This document shows, piece after piece, positions 27,651 to 37,859 of a stretch of 64,000 bases of DNA. Position 1 is the first letter of the stretch, and each line of letters opens with the position of its first letter. The notes under the pieces were generated by a model, which did not search any database, was not told the origin of the DNA, and saw nothing but the letters and a program-made list of their open reading frames with translations. The stretch comes from CBDBEU01 sp965204565 (GTDB lineage Bacteria; Pseudomonadota; Alphaproteobacteria; Rhizobiales; TMED25), in assembly GCA_965204565.1 (NCBI GenBank), contig CBDBEU010000004.1, positions 558,001 to 622,000 of the forward strand, given 5' to 3'. The position numbers and the translations under genes are program-made.

Positions 27651-28668
27651 ACCGGTTTGGCCACCTCGAACGCCGTTCATTGCCCCCCGGCAATGTTCAC
27701 AGCGCCGATGGCCGGGAAAATGTGCTCAAGCCGGTGTTGGCGCGATATGCGGATCGTGAGCTGATGCGGTTCTCTTCCGGGCCGATGCCGCTTTTGCCGT
27801 CCCGGAGCTCTATAAGACGCCGGAGTCGGAAGGCTGTTCCTGCGCTGTCCGGTCTGGGAAGACCGCTGTTCCGGAAAGCAGGATTGCACCTGTGCTCAAG
27901 CGCCCCGCGGGTCACCCGCCAACCCATGTGCGGGGCATCTGCGGCGACTTCGCGTATCGGGCCGCGTCACGGGACAAACCACGGCGGGTCGTCGCCGAGG
28001 TCGAACGGCATCGGGGTGACTTGTTCCCGAAGATCGGCTTTGTCGTCACCAAGCCGCCGATGGAGCCGGACCGGATCATTCGGTTCTACAACCAGCGCGG
28101 CACCGCCGAACGGCATGTCGAGGCAGGCAGGCAGGCAGGCAATCGATCGGCGTGTCTTTCCTGCAAGGGCATGGCGTGGAACGAGGTGCGGCTTCAGCTT
28201 CATGCATCGGCCTACAATCCCGGTGTCTTTCTGCAGGGCACCGACCTGCCGGAGGAGACGGCCGACCGGTCGTCGACCGGCCTGCGGACCTGCCTCATCA
28301 GGATCGGAGCGCGGGTCGTCCGCCACGCCCGAGCCATCACGTTCCAACCGGCCGGGGCGGCTGTCGGCGGCGCTCTGTTCACCGCATCCTTGCGGCCATC
28401 CAACGGCTCCGTGCGCCCCCGGTACCGGCCACCGCTACCTGCATGACGGTGTCGGCGATCAAACCCGGGCGAAAGCGGCTCGACGGGTCTGACCCGACGG
28501 GTGCCGGTCAGACCGACTTCCGGTTCAAGCCCGTTGCAGCGTCCATAAATCGCGCCCGGTTCACGAATCGGATGCCCGAATCACGACACGGCCCGCCCAA
28601 GAGGATTGATCCGTACGCAAAACAGCGGCAGCATGATCGAAATGGCGTTCTAATTGGGGAATGTCGGT
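27651..28668 (+). pseudogene. Decayed IS1380-family element (copy 4b), 3' two thirds
   Basis: Begins inside the transposase at NRFGHLERRSLPPGNVHSAD, the point where copy 4a stops on the other strand. After a frame change it continues LKRPAGHPPTHVRGICGDFA, FVVTKPPMEPDRIIRFYNQR and NEVRLQLHASAYNPG. An (AGGC)x5 run at 28121-28140 lies in the frame. The right terminal repeat TGGGGAATGTCGGTT sits at 28654-28668, 200 bases past the transposase end. Between 28447 and 28650 no gene is seen. Confidence 0.72.
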
Positions 28669-28935
28669 TGATGGAAAGCTGAGTGATGAATGTCTGAACC
28701 GGGCAATCTTCACCACACTCACCCAAGCGCAGATCCTGATCGAGCAGTGGCGGCGCTTCTACAACACCGAGAGGCCACACTCGTCGCTGGGCTATCGCCC
28801 ACCTGCACCTGAAACGGTATTGCTGAGGAGGCCAACAATCCCATACGCTGCAACCCTGATCGGCCAAACCGCCGATTGGACCTTGGTCAGATTCCAACTC
28901 AAAGGCTGGATCACCAAACAGACCCCGCACACGGG
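28669..28935 (+). pseudogene. IS3-family OrfB, C-terminal fragment
   Basis: Reads DGKLSDECLNRAIFTTLTQA and WRRFYNTERPHSSLGYRPPA, the catalytic-Glu end of IS3 OrfB. It starts exactly at the IS1380 right end. A second, highly similar copy, in direct orientation, is at about 38053-38320. Confidence 0.75.
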
Positions 28936-28943
28936 CTGCGATT

Positions 28944-29214
28944 TCAATCGGTCGATGCAACACAAGCGTTAAAACGTTCGGCTAGGGTCTCAAAGCCCAG
29001 CGTCTTGCGCGGCCGTTCGTTGAGCTGCCGAGCCACCTTGTTCAGTTGCACTTGGGAGTATAGCGACAGGTCGGTGCCTTTGGGGAAGTACTGTCTCAAC
29101 AGGCCGTTGGTGTTCTCATTCGATCCGCGCTGCCACAGGCTGCGCGGGTCGCAGAAGTAGACGTCGGTATCGGTCACCAGGCTGAAGCGGCGATGATCGG
29201 TGAGTACCTTGCCG
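28944..29214 (-). pseudogene. IS30-family transposase, C-terminal fragment
   Basis: About 85 residues of an IS30 transposase: GKVLTDHRRFSLVTDTDVYF, CDPRSLWQRGSNENTNGLLR (catalytic-Glu region) and RQLNERPRKTLGFETLAE. The frame upstream of 29214 is replaced by an IS6 piece on the other strand. Related to the longer IS30 copy at 39150. Confidence 0.78.
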
Positions 29215-29230
29215 CGGTGATCGTTATTGG

Positions 29231-29650
29231 ATCTGGCGAGCAGTCGACAATGAGGGCGAGGTGCTCGACTTTCTGGTCCAGCGCCGATGAAACGCCAAGG
29301 TCGCCCGCAAACTGATTGTGAATCTGCTGAAGAAGTTCGGTTTCGCACCAACCCGGATCATGACCGATCGCTTGCGATCTTATCCTGCGACCTTCCGCGC
29401 GATGGGGTTCACTGCCGAGCATGATCGGTGCTTGCGGGCAAATAACCGGGCGGAGAATTCCCATCTGCCAGTATGCCGACGGGAGACAAAACAGCAGCGG
29501 TTCAAGTCACCGGGCTCGGCCCAACGCTTTCTCGCCATCCATGCCGCCACCCACATACCTTCACCCATCAACGTCATCTGCTACGCCGCCCACACTTCAA
29601 AGAGCTTCGTGCAGGCTCGTTCTGCACCTAGGCGGACGCATCTGCCGCTG
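29231..29650 (+). pseudogene. IS6-family transposase, C-terminal fragment
   Basis: Begins WRAVDNEGEVLDFLVQRR, hits an in-frame TGA, then continues NAKVARKLIVNLLKKFGFAP, IMTDRLRSYPATFRAMGF (second catalytic Asp) and CLRANNRAENSHLPVCRRET (catalytic Glu). The N-terminal half is missing. It ends about 150 bases before the tRNA gene. Confidence 0.75.
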
Positions 29651-29795
29651 CGTGACGCCTATCGCCGGCCCAAATTCCTGCGACCGAGCAACGACAACGT
29701 GACAACGCCAGGCAGGTGGGCTAAAGCGTGGAAGTCGCGGGACTATCCCCACTCCTCCAGAAAATACAAAAACACACCAAAATCTGAAAGTTGGC

Positions 29796-29869
29796 TGGCT
29801 GGGGAACCTGGATTCGAACCAGGACCGACGGAGTCAGAGTCCGTTGTTCTACCGTTAAACTATTCCCCA
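29796..29869 (-). tRNA. tRNA-Gln (anticodon CUG)
   Basis: The minus strand folds into a full cloverleaf: acceptor TGGGGAA pairs with TTCCCCA, followed by discriminator G and an encoded CCA. The D-arm contains AACGGTAGAAC, the anticodon arm is ACGGA-CTCTGAC-TCCGT and the T-arm contains GGTTCGAATCC. The loop places CTG at positions 34-36. It lies near the middle of the IS-rich region. No integrase gene or duplicated tRNA 3' end was seen nearby. Confidence 0.95.
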
Positions 29870-30109
29870 AACGGTGCAGGCCGTTAGATCACACCAAATA
29901 AGACAGCCTGTGGGCCGATGACAAGCCCTCTCGTGAACCCTGCAGCAATTCCCTGTAGCAATAATTTCCTCTCATTGACGTCTGTTACGGTCGGGCTGCA
30001 ATGAGCGGTCGGTCGGCGCACGCATGGCTGATGGCCGGTCAGTTGCCCGGACAACGAGGTTTCGGCGAAGGGCGGGACAGTGTCTGTCGCGCGTGGCCGG
30101 AGAAGCTAC

Positions 30110-31299
30110 CGCCCGTCGGGAAGCAAGGCTGCGAGTTCCGGTTTCTTCATCTCCCCTGACAGGGCGAGATAGAAAGTCTGCCAGTCCGTGATGCGCAAGT
30201 TCTGCAACAGGCTGCGCATCCTGTCCCAAAGGGAGAGGATACGCTCCCGGTGCTCCCGCGCCTTCAGTGTCTGGAACGTTTCGTTCTCAATCGCCCATCT
30301 GCGGCGGGCGGCCCGCATGACGGACATCACCGTGTCCCGCTCCGGCGGGAGATCGGTGATCCACATGTTGACCCTCACCTCGAAGCTCGCGTCGTTGAGC
30401 GGCAGGTGTGCGTCCCACTCGAAGCGATGCATCCTGCCGGTCGTCTTGTCACGCGTCTCCCGTGTCTGCTTCGTCTCGCTGGCCTTGACCCGACTGAACA
30501 GCAGTTCGTGATTGCCCGGCTTCGCGCCGAGGATGAAACGAAAACCCTTGTCCCGCAGATGCCTGATGCGGGGTCCGTTGGACGCCGGCCCGTCCTCGAC
30601 GATGACCGCCTTGATGCGTGCGTGCTCCCGGCGCAGGTCGCTGAGGAGACGCTTCGCGGCGTTCCGCTCGCAGTCGTTCTTCGTGGTTCCGTCCTCATTC
30701 CGGACCGGCTCCGGCGCCAGTGGGAACACCTCCTTCAGGTCGGGGTGGACCACCGCCGCGCCGAGGGGCTGGTGGTCGTACGTCTTCGACCCGTCGTCGC
30801 GGTGGCTCTTCACGCAGCAGCGTCTGCAACCGACCTTGTGCGAGGAATGCTGGCCGGTGCCATCCACCGAGATCAGCAGATGCCCGTCGAAGACCGTCCA
30901 GCCTTCGAGCACCTTGCCGCGCGCGCATCCGCGTGTCCGAGGGCATTTTTTCCACGCCAAAGAGCGAGCGGAGGTTCCACGCCTGGACCGGATCCTCGCC
31001 GCCGCGCACCTGCCGGTCAAACTGAAGCCCGGTCAAACTGAAGCCCGGTCAAACTGAAGCCCGGTCAAACTGAAGCCCGGTCAAACTGAAGCCCGGTCAA
31101 ACTGAAGCAACGACGGAAACTTGAGTGAAAACACCGCCAGTGCGGACATCAGGCAGTCGGACAGGCTGAAGTCACGTGTGTTGATCGGGTCGGGGATGCG
31201 GGCGAAGCATGCCTGGCATCGACAGATGTTTGCGGAAAGAGTTTCCGGACATCTGAGAGCCTCTATCAACTGCCGATGGAGCAGGTGCGTGGATCGCAT
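30110..31299 (-). pseudogene. ISNCY-like DDE transposase, disrupted
   Basis: The body (30110-30930) reads WTVFDGHLLISVDGTGQHSS (first Asp), CCVKSHRDDGSKTYDHQPLG, KNDCERNAAKRLLSDLRREH, VEDGPASNGPRI (second Asp) and RRWAIENETFQTLKARE (Glu). This resembles the ISDol1-like group, a tentative assignment. The N-terminal part (31299 leftward: FSLSDCLMSALAVFSLKFPSLLQFDR) is separated by a 16-bp x 6 tandem repeat whose unit encodes LQFDR. A second lesion lies near 30930, where RMRAR and GKVLEGW are in different frames and about 20 residues appear deleted. Confidence 0.7.
31013..31108. repeat. Perfect 16-bp tandem repeat, six units
   Basis: CCGGTCAAACTGAAGC repeats six times without a mismatch. On the minus strand a unit reads CTTCAGTTTGACCGG plus one base, that is codons LQFDR of the surrounding transposase. 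It is therefore an in-gene expansion rather than foreign DNA. Five extra units add 80 bases and destroy the frame. Confidence 0.95.
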
Positions 31300-31424
31300 T
31301 GCGGGCGGTGGATGGCACGACGAAAAACGGGCCGGCGCAAAAAGCCCACCAAAGAAAACGCGTAGACCTGCCCCAACAAATTGATAATCAACAAAAATAA
31401 TCCTACAGGAAATTGCTGAAAATC

Positions 31425-31560
31425 AACAGAGATCCATTTGACCGGTCGTCCGGTCACTTCGGCCGCCCACAGCGACAGCGCATATTTCGGATAGCACCCG
31501 CCTTTCATGCCAAAGCCGCCCCCATATTGTCGCAGATCACCCGGAAATGGTTCTGCGGTT
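31425..31560 (-). pseudogene. Molybdenum hydroxylase (CoxL/xanthine dehydrogenase-like) large-subunit fragment
   Basis: About 45 residues: QYGGGFGMKGGCYPKYALSL and WAAEVTGRPVKWIS. This matches the molybdopterin-contact GGGFGxK region of aerobic CO dehydrogenase/xanthine dehydrogenase large subunits. Nothing of the rest of the roughly 780-residue protein is visible, and the flanks are an acyl-CoA ligase remnant and an IS region. Confidence 0.6.
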
Positions 31561-31566
31561 TTTTGA

Positions 31567-32220
31567 AATAGGCATTCGCCAGAGTGCCACGGGTGCGGAG
31601 TGCCCGCGCAGATGGCCGATGCCGACCCGGGCACCAAGGCATTGTTCCTTGCGCGTCAGGGCGTCAGCCACATGACGGCAAACCGTGTGCGCATTGTCGA
31701 TCAACAGGGCGTGGAGGTTGCCGCCGACGGCGTGCAGCTGGGCGAGATCCTGCTTCAGGGCAATACGCTGATGGCTGGTTACTATAAGGACGAGGCCGCA
31801 AGCGAAGCGGCTTTCGTGGATGGCTGGTTTCGCACCGGCGATCTTGCGGTTCGCCATGCCGACGGTGCGATCGAAATCAGGGACCGGGCCAAGGATATTG
31901 TCATCTCCGGTGGAGAGAACATCTCGAGCCTCGAAATCGAGAGCGTTCTACACCAGCATCCTGCTGTTCTGCTCGCCGCTGTGGTGGCTGCGCCGGATGC
32001 CAAATGGGGCGAGGTGCCATGCGCATTTCTGGAGCTTAAACCAGGCACGTCGGTTGACGCGAAAGACATCAGCGGCTTTTGCCGTGAGCGGCTCGCAGGT
32101 TTCAAGATGCCCAGGCACTTCTGGTTTTGCGAGCTGCCGAAAACCGCGACCGGCAAGATCCACAAGTTCCGATTACGCGAGGATGCTGTGGCGCAGCTGA
32201 ATAAATCGCCGCCGGATTGA
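31567..32220 (+). pseudogene. Fatty acyl-CoA ligase (AlkK-like), C-terminal remnant
   Basis: About 215 C-terminal residues of an AMP-binding acyl-CoA synthetase: GEILLQGNTLMAGYYKDEAA, the FVDGWFRTGDLAVRHADGAI motif with the adenylate-contact Asp, KDIVISGGENISSLEIE (hinge and A8) and the catalytic Lys in LPKTATGKIHKFRLRE. The N-terminal ATP-binding part is missing, and an in-frame stop lies just upstream (31564). A GTG at 31600 could start translation, but the product would lack the P-loop. Confidence 0.75.
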
Positions 32221-32343
32221 CTGAGTGTGAGCGCGGCGGGCAGAGCCGGGATCATTCCACCTGCGACGCGCCTGTGCTTTAGTTTGTCTGCCAGCGAGGG
32301 GATCGTCAGCAGATGGACGGATTTTAGGTAGCGGTTGCACGGC

Positions 32344-33939
32344 ATGATGCGTCCACTCGATGTCCTGCGCCTTTATTGCGGCCATGAGTACACCGTTGCC
32401 GGTGCGCCGAGCGTCACGATCAGCCGTTTTTGTTGTTCGGGCAGCGAAGCTGGAACTGGGGCGCGTTCGTTGAAGCCGTGGCGGACCTTGCCGCGAACTT
32501 GGCCGGGCGCGGCATAGGGCAGGGCGACCGTGTCGCCATCGTTGCGCACAATTCAGACAGCCGCGTCTTGTTGCTCGGCGCACTGGCGCGATTGCGCGCC
32601 ATGATTGTTCCGGTCAATCCGAAATTTGGCGAGGGTGAGCTTGCCTATGTGCTGGGCCATGCCGATCCGAAGATGGTGATGGTTGGACCTGATGTGGTCG
32701 CGACGGTGCGCACTGCACTTGCACAGGCTGGATGTTCTCCAGCGATCATCTCTGCGGGCGCGAGAGGTGATGACGGTGTTCCATCGCTTCTCGATCTGAC
32801 TGCCGGTGAACCTGTGGGCGCGTAAGCGCTTCTGGATGTGGCGGCGGACGACACGCTGGTGATCATCTACACCTCCGGCACCACCGGATTTCCCAAAGGC
32901 GTGATGCACAGCCACCGCAACTTTCTGCTGGCGGGCGAGGCCTTTGTTCAATGCGTTCATCTGAACCCGGATGACCGGGCGATGATCCTACTTCCCTTCT
33001 ACTATATGAACGCGCTGTTCTATTCGCTGGCAGGCACTATCGCGGCGGGCGCCAGCATGGTGGTGGTGGACAGATTCTCGGCATCTTCGTTCTGGGAGAC
33101 AGCCGCTGAAACCGGTGCGACCGAGGTCAACCTCATTGAGGCTGTGGGCACGATCCTCGCCGCGCGGCCACGCTCGGAGTATCGCCCCGATCACCGGCTG
33201 CGCGCCGTCTACGGCGTGCGCGAGAATGTGGCGCAGACGTTTCGTGATGAATTCGGCATAGGCGATCTGCTGGGCGGTTATGGAATGACCGAAATCCCCA
33301 GCATTACCTGCAATCCGTTCGGTGTCGAGCTCAGAGCCGGCAGCATGGGGCCGGTTGGCGCGCATCCCGATCCTGAACGCATCTGGGCCAGGTGCCGCGT
33401 GGTCGATGAAAACGGGTGTGAGGTGCGGAAGACGTTGGCGAGCTGTGGGTCAACACGCCGATTGTGATGCAGGGTTATTTTGCGATCCCGTCCAGACCGA
33501 TGACGCGTTCGATGACGGTTGGTTTAAGACCGGCGATCTGGTGCGCCGCGACGAAGATGGCTGGTACTATTTCGTCTCGCGCAAGAAGGATATCATTCGT
33601 CGCCGCGGCGAAAACATCGCAAGCGCCGAGCTCGACCGGGTGATCGGTACTCACCCGGATGTCTACGAGGCAGCGGCAATCGCGGTGCCGTCGGAGCTTG
33701 GCGAGGATGAGATTCTGATCGCGGTGGTGACTGCTGAGGGCAAGATCTTGACGGCGCAAGCGATCGCAGAGTGGTGCGCGGGGCGATTGGCACCTAACAA
33801 GGTGCTGCGATTTGTGATTTTTGTGGACGATTTGCCGCATACAGCAACGCACAAGATTGCCAAGGCGGTGCTGCAGGACGATACCACATTGCGCGCCCGC
33901 GCTGTCGATCTGCAGCCGGACCAAGGGGCGGCTCGGTAA
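32344..33939 (+). pseudogene. CaiC-like acyl-CoA ligase with multiple lesions
   Basis: A nearly full-length AMP-dependent ligase resembling carnitine/crotonobetaine-CoA ligases. Pieces in order: PFLLFGQRSWNWGAF, VPVNPKFGEGELAYVLGHAD, the P-loop IIYTSGTTGFPKGVMHSHRN, LLGGYGMTEIPS, GELWVN, DDGWFKTGDLVRRDEDGWYY and KKDIIRRRGENIASAELD. Lesions: a probable shift near 32400; an in-frame TAA at 32823-32825 between PVGA and ALLDVAADDT; and two frameshifts between about 33420 and 33490. The reading resumes and ends at 33939. Clearly dead, but recently enough that homology is continuous. Confidence 0.82.
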
Positions 33940-33966
33940 TTTTTTGAGTAGGGGATTTTGGTACCG

Positions 33967-35556
33967 ATGGCTGTTTAACTGACAATTTGCGGCGCCGCCG
34001 GAACGGTGACCGGCTCGTGCTTTTTGTTGTCTACCGGCGCGCAAAAGGTGCTGATCGATTGCGGCATGTTCAAAGGCTCGAAAACGGAAAAGCAGCTCAA
34101 TTACGATCCATTTCCGTTCGATGCCGCCGAAATCGACTGCACATTGCTGACCTACGCGCATATCGATCATGCGGGGCTGTTACCAAAACTGACGCACGCG
34201 GGCTTCCAGGGGCCGATCTATGCGACCGCTCCGAGCGTCGATTTGTGCTCGGTGATGCTCCCTGATTCGGCGTCTATCCAGGAGATGGAGGTTGAGAATC
34301 TCAATCACCGCAATCGCCGCCGCGGGCGGGCCGAGATCACGTCGATCTATACTGGGCCTGATGTCGACAAGTGTCTGGGGCAGTTTCGCAGTGTTGAATA
34401 TGAAACATGGATTGACGTGGCCGATGGCGGGCGGGCGCGCTTTTGGAATGCCGGTCACCTTCTGGGGTCAGCCTCGATAGAGATCGAGGTCACGGTGCCC
34501 GGCGCAAACCGGCGCGCCAGACCTTGCTGTTCTCCGGCGACCTTGGCCCCGATTTCAAGCTGCTGCACTCCGATCCGGACGCCCCTGCCGGTTTTGATCA
34601 TGTGATCTGTGAGGCGACCTATGGTGCGCGCGAGCAAAGCGATCGCACCCCGGCGCGCCGGTGTATGAAGCTTGGCTCGGAGGTCAACGATGCGGCAAAG
34701 CGTGGCGGCGCGCTGGTGATCCCATCATTCGCGGTCGAGCGCACTCAGGAGCTGGTGACCGATCTTGTGACGCTGATGGAGGAAGGCACCATTCCGCGCG
34801 CGCATCTTCATCGACTCGCCCCTGGCTCTGAAGGCCTCGGAAGTGTTTTTGCGCCATGCTTATGAACTTGAAACCGGCGCGGAACTTGAGCGCGCTTTTC
34901 GCTCCAAGGTCTTACATCTGTCCCATAGTGTCGACGATTCCAAGGCCATCAACCGGCTCAAGGGATTTGTCGTTGCCGCAAGCGGCATGTGCGATGCGGG
35001 GCGTATTCGCCACCATTTGAAGAACCGTCTGTGGCAGCGCAACGCCACCGTGCTGATGGTCGGCTATCAGACTGGAGGCTCGATGGGGCGGCTGCTTCTG
35101 GACGGCGCCAAACGCGTGCGCATTCAAGGTGACGACATCACGGTGAATGCACAGATTCATTCGATGGATGACTATTCCGGCCATGCCGATGGGACTGAAC
35201 TTACAACCTGGATCGAAGAGCACCAGCCCATCAGGAAGAATCTGTTTCTGGTCCATTCCGAGCTGCCGGCGAGCAGCGGGCTGAGGGACTGTGTTGCCGA
35301 CCGTGTGATTGCTCACAACCGCATCATCATTCCCTCGATCGATGAGGTGTTTACTCTTACTGCCAAGTGAGCAAGGCGGCGAAAGACCAATGTGCGCCGG
35401 CGCATCGGGCCCAAGGCCGCGGCCAAGCTCGATTGGAACAACGCGACCGGTCTGATCCTCGACATCAACGAAACGGTGGAAAAGGAAGCCGATACCAAGG
35501 CCCGCGACGTCATCATTCGACGATTGCGGCGAGCGCTTGAACGGGCCCGCGGCTGA
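33967..35556 (+). pseudogene. MBL-fold RNA-processing nuclease-like protein, multiply inactivated
   Basis: A CPSF/RNase-J-like beta-CASP metallo-beta-lactamase. It begins MAV, then TAA at codon 4 (33976-33978), then LTICGAAGTVTGSCFLL. The zinc motif is TYAHIDHAG (HxHxDH variant), and later come NAGHLLGS and FSGDLGPD. Frameshifts occur near 34500 and 34800. The C-terminal beta-CASP part has IPSFAVERTQEL, VVAASGMCDAGRI and FSGHADGTEL-like DDYSGHADG. A TGA at 35368 interrupts a further 62 conserved codons (RIGPKAAAKLDWNNATGLIL) ending at 35556. Two nonsense codons and two shifts make function very unlikely. Confidence 0.8.
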
Positions 35557-35642
35557 GCCTGCCGGAGCCTTTCAGCTTGGTGCCTGAGGCATATAGACTC
35601 GGCTGCGAGACTCCCGCCGCGATGGCTCCTTAGGGTCCGCCC

Positions 35643-36846
35643 ATGCGTTTTCCGGCACTGCAAGGCCGCAATTTCAGAATCTATGAGGGTGGCAGCTTCT
35701 TTTCGGTCAATGGCCAGTGGATCAATCGGGTGCTAATCGGCTGGGAACTGACCGGGTCGGCAGCATGGGTTGGAATTCTCTCCTTCTTCCTGTTCGCACC
35801 GACAGTGATCTCAAGTCCGCTCTATGGCGTGCTGCTCGACCGGGGGCGGTTGAAGCTGGTGGCCCTGATAAACTACATGGTGGTAACGCTGTCAGCGCTC
35901 GTTCTTTATTTTCTCTATGCCGGCGATGTTCTGGATATCTGGAGTCTCAGTGCGGTTGCGCTGGTGATCGGCTTTGCTGGCAGCGCTGACCGAGCAGTTC
36001 GGGTTACCATCATGCCGCGCATGGTCGAGCGCGCGGCGTTGCCCAATGCGGTCACCATTCATGCGGCCAACTTCAACGTTGCCCGACTGATCGGACCGGC
36101 GATTGGCGGCACCTTGATTGAGACCATCGGCACCGACACCACGATGCTGGTCAACGTCATCGTGTTCCTGCCCTATCTTGCCGCCGTGCTGCTGATCCGG
36201 CTGGTCGAAAAGGGACGGCCGAAATCCGAGCGCAAGCATTTCCTTGTCGAGATGATTGACGGTGCGCGTTATACGGCCACGCACCCGGCCATCCGTGAGG
36301 CGATGCTCCTGACCTGCGTGTCCTCGCTCACCGTGCGCGGAGTGGGTGAAATCGTTCCAGCGATTGCCGATGGCGTTTATCAGCGCGGCGCGGAAGGGCT
36401 CGGCCAGATGCTTTCGGTCGGCGGCGGGGCACTGATCGTGGCACTGACCGTATCCCTTGCGTTCGGCAGGCAACTGGGCTGAGGGCATCCCGCTGATCGC
36501 GCATGTGTCGGTGTTTGTTGGGCTTGTCGGCGTTTCGCTGATCGGTGCCGCGGACAATTGGTACTTTGCCTTGGCATGTGTGTCGGTGGTTGGCTTTTGC
36601 TGCACCATGATCGGAATCAACATGCAGTCGGCAATCCAGCTCACGGTCGATGAAAGCTATCGCGGACGGGTGATGAGCCTGTGGATGGTGGTGGGGCTTG
36701 GGGCCTCGGCGCTTGGTGCGCTGCTTCTGGGCGGCCTCACTGATTTGTTCGGCCTGTCGGCAACGCTGATCAGCGCAGGGCTGATCGGCATTGTCGTGGT
36801 TGTGGGTATTCGATACGCGCTGTCGCGAGCGCTGCGCTCGCGGTGA
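35643..36846 (+). pseudogene. MFS transporter (EntS-like), frameshifted
   Basis: Multi-helix major facilitator. The first frame runs from MRFPALQGRNFRIYEGGSFF to FGRQLG at 36482 (about 280 residues, eight or so helices, with FGFAG-like loops and VLLDRGRLK after helix 2). The remaining helices are in a second frame from about 36470 (EGIPLIAHVSVFVGLVGVSL to ALSRALRSR at 36846). A single indel near 36470 explains it. Related to the EntS/DUF894 exporter group; substrate unknown. Confidence 0.8.
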
Positions 36847-36860
36847 GTTTTGGAGGCAGC

Positions 36861-37848
36861 TAGAGCGTTTTCCCGATGAGTGGAATCGTTTGGGGATTCC
36901 CAATCGCGCACTGATGTGATTCACGGGATGCGGCAAGATGGAGGCGCATCATGGGTTGGAGAGCCGGACAGGCTGTTCGCAGGACTTGCGGGATCGAGTT
37001 CTTTCGGCGATAGATGGCGGTGAGGCAGGCGGCAGCGGTCCCAACCCGAACCGGAGCCATGCGCCGTGCAAGCCAACGCCGGCTCAGGAAATGGCGCTGG
37101 CCGGACATATGAGATCTCACCCCGGCATAACACCGGCGAGCGTGCAAACCCGGCTCGAGGCCGATCATGGCGTTTTGATCTCCACCGGCGCGGTGTGGAA
37201 TGCGGTCCGCCGGCGCGGCCCGTCGTTCAAAAAAAGCCCTGAGGGCCGCCAAGCAGGACCGGCCGGACGTGGCAGCCCGCCGGCGGATGTGGAAGGCCGC
37301 CCAGCCCTTCATTGATCCCGAGCGTCCGGTCTTGCTCGATGAGACCGGCGTCAACACCGGGATGGCCCGCCTCTACGGTTGGGCGCCGGTCGGCAAGCGC
37401 TGCCGGGACAGCGTACCCTTCGGCCACTGGAAGACGATGACTTTCATTGCCGGCCCTCGCCTCTCAGGCCTCACGGCCCCCCGGGTCCTCGATGGTCCGA
37501 TGGATGGCCATGCTTTTCGCGCCTATATTGAGGAAGTGCCGGCACCGGCACCGACACGCGGTGATGTCGTGGTGCTCGACAACCTGCCTGCCCATAAGGT
37601 CACCGGCATCCGTAAGATCATCGCCTCCCGACGCGCCCGGATCTTCTATCTGCCGCCCTACAGCCCCGACATGAACCCCATCGAGAAGGCCTTTGCCAGG
37701 CTCAAGGCGCTGCTCGGGCAAGATCCGGCCCGAACCGTCGACGCCCTCGTTGAACGCATCGGCTGCACTATCGACTGCTTCCTCCCGGCCGAATGCGAAA
37801 ACGTCTTCCACGCAGCAGGATATCAACGCTCAATGTGAAAATACTCTA
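36861..37848 (+). mobile_element. IS630-family insertion sequence
   Basis: Ends TAGAGCGTTTTC (36861) and GAAAATACTCTA (to 37848) form imperfect inverted repeats bounded by TA, the IS630 target. The first frame (36938-37315) has RLEADHGVLISTGAVWNAVR. The second (37200-37838) has the DDE core: VLLDETGVNTGMARLYGWAP, VVLDNLPAHKV and YLPPYSPDMNPIEKAFARLK. The switch occurs at A7 (37229-37235) or at the following AGCCC. IS630 elements often use programmed frameshifting, so this could be the only intact element in the window. Confidence 0.82.
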
Positions 37849-37859
37849 GATTTTTTAAA

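Noticed and set aside
29796..29869. tRNA-Gln as the attachment site of a genomic island
   Set aside because: No integrase gene and no second copy of the tRNA 3' end was found in the window.
31013..31108. CRISPR array
   Set aside because: Units are directly contiguous with no spacers and are part of a transposase gene.
32344..36846. Frameshifts as mere sequencing errors
   Set aside because: Three adjacent genes carry several lesions each, including nonsense codons, while dnaE and the cob genes are uninterrupted; errors would be spread evenly.
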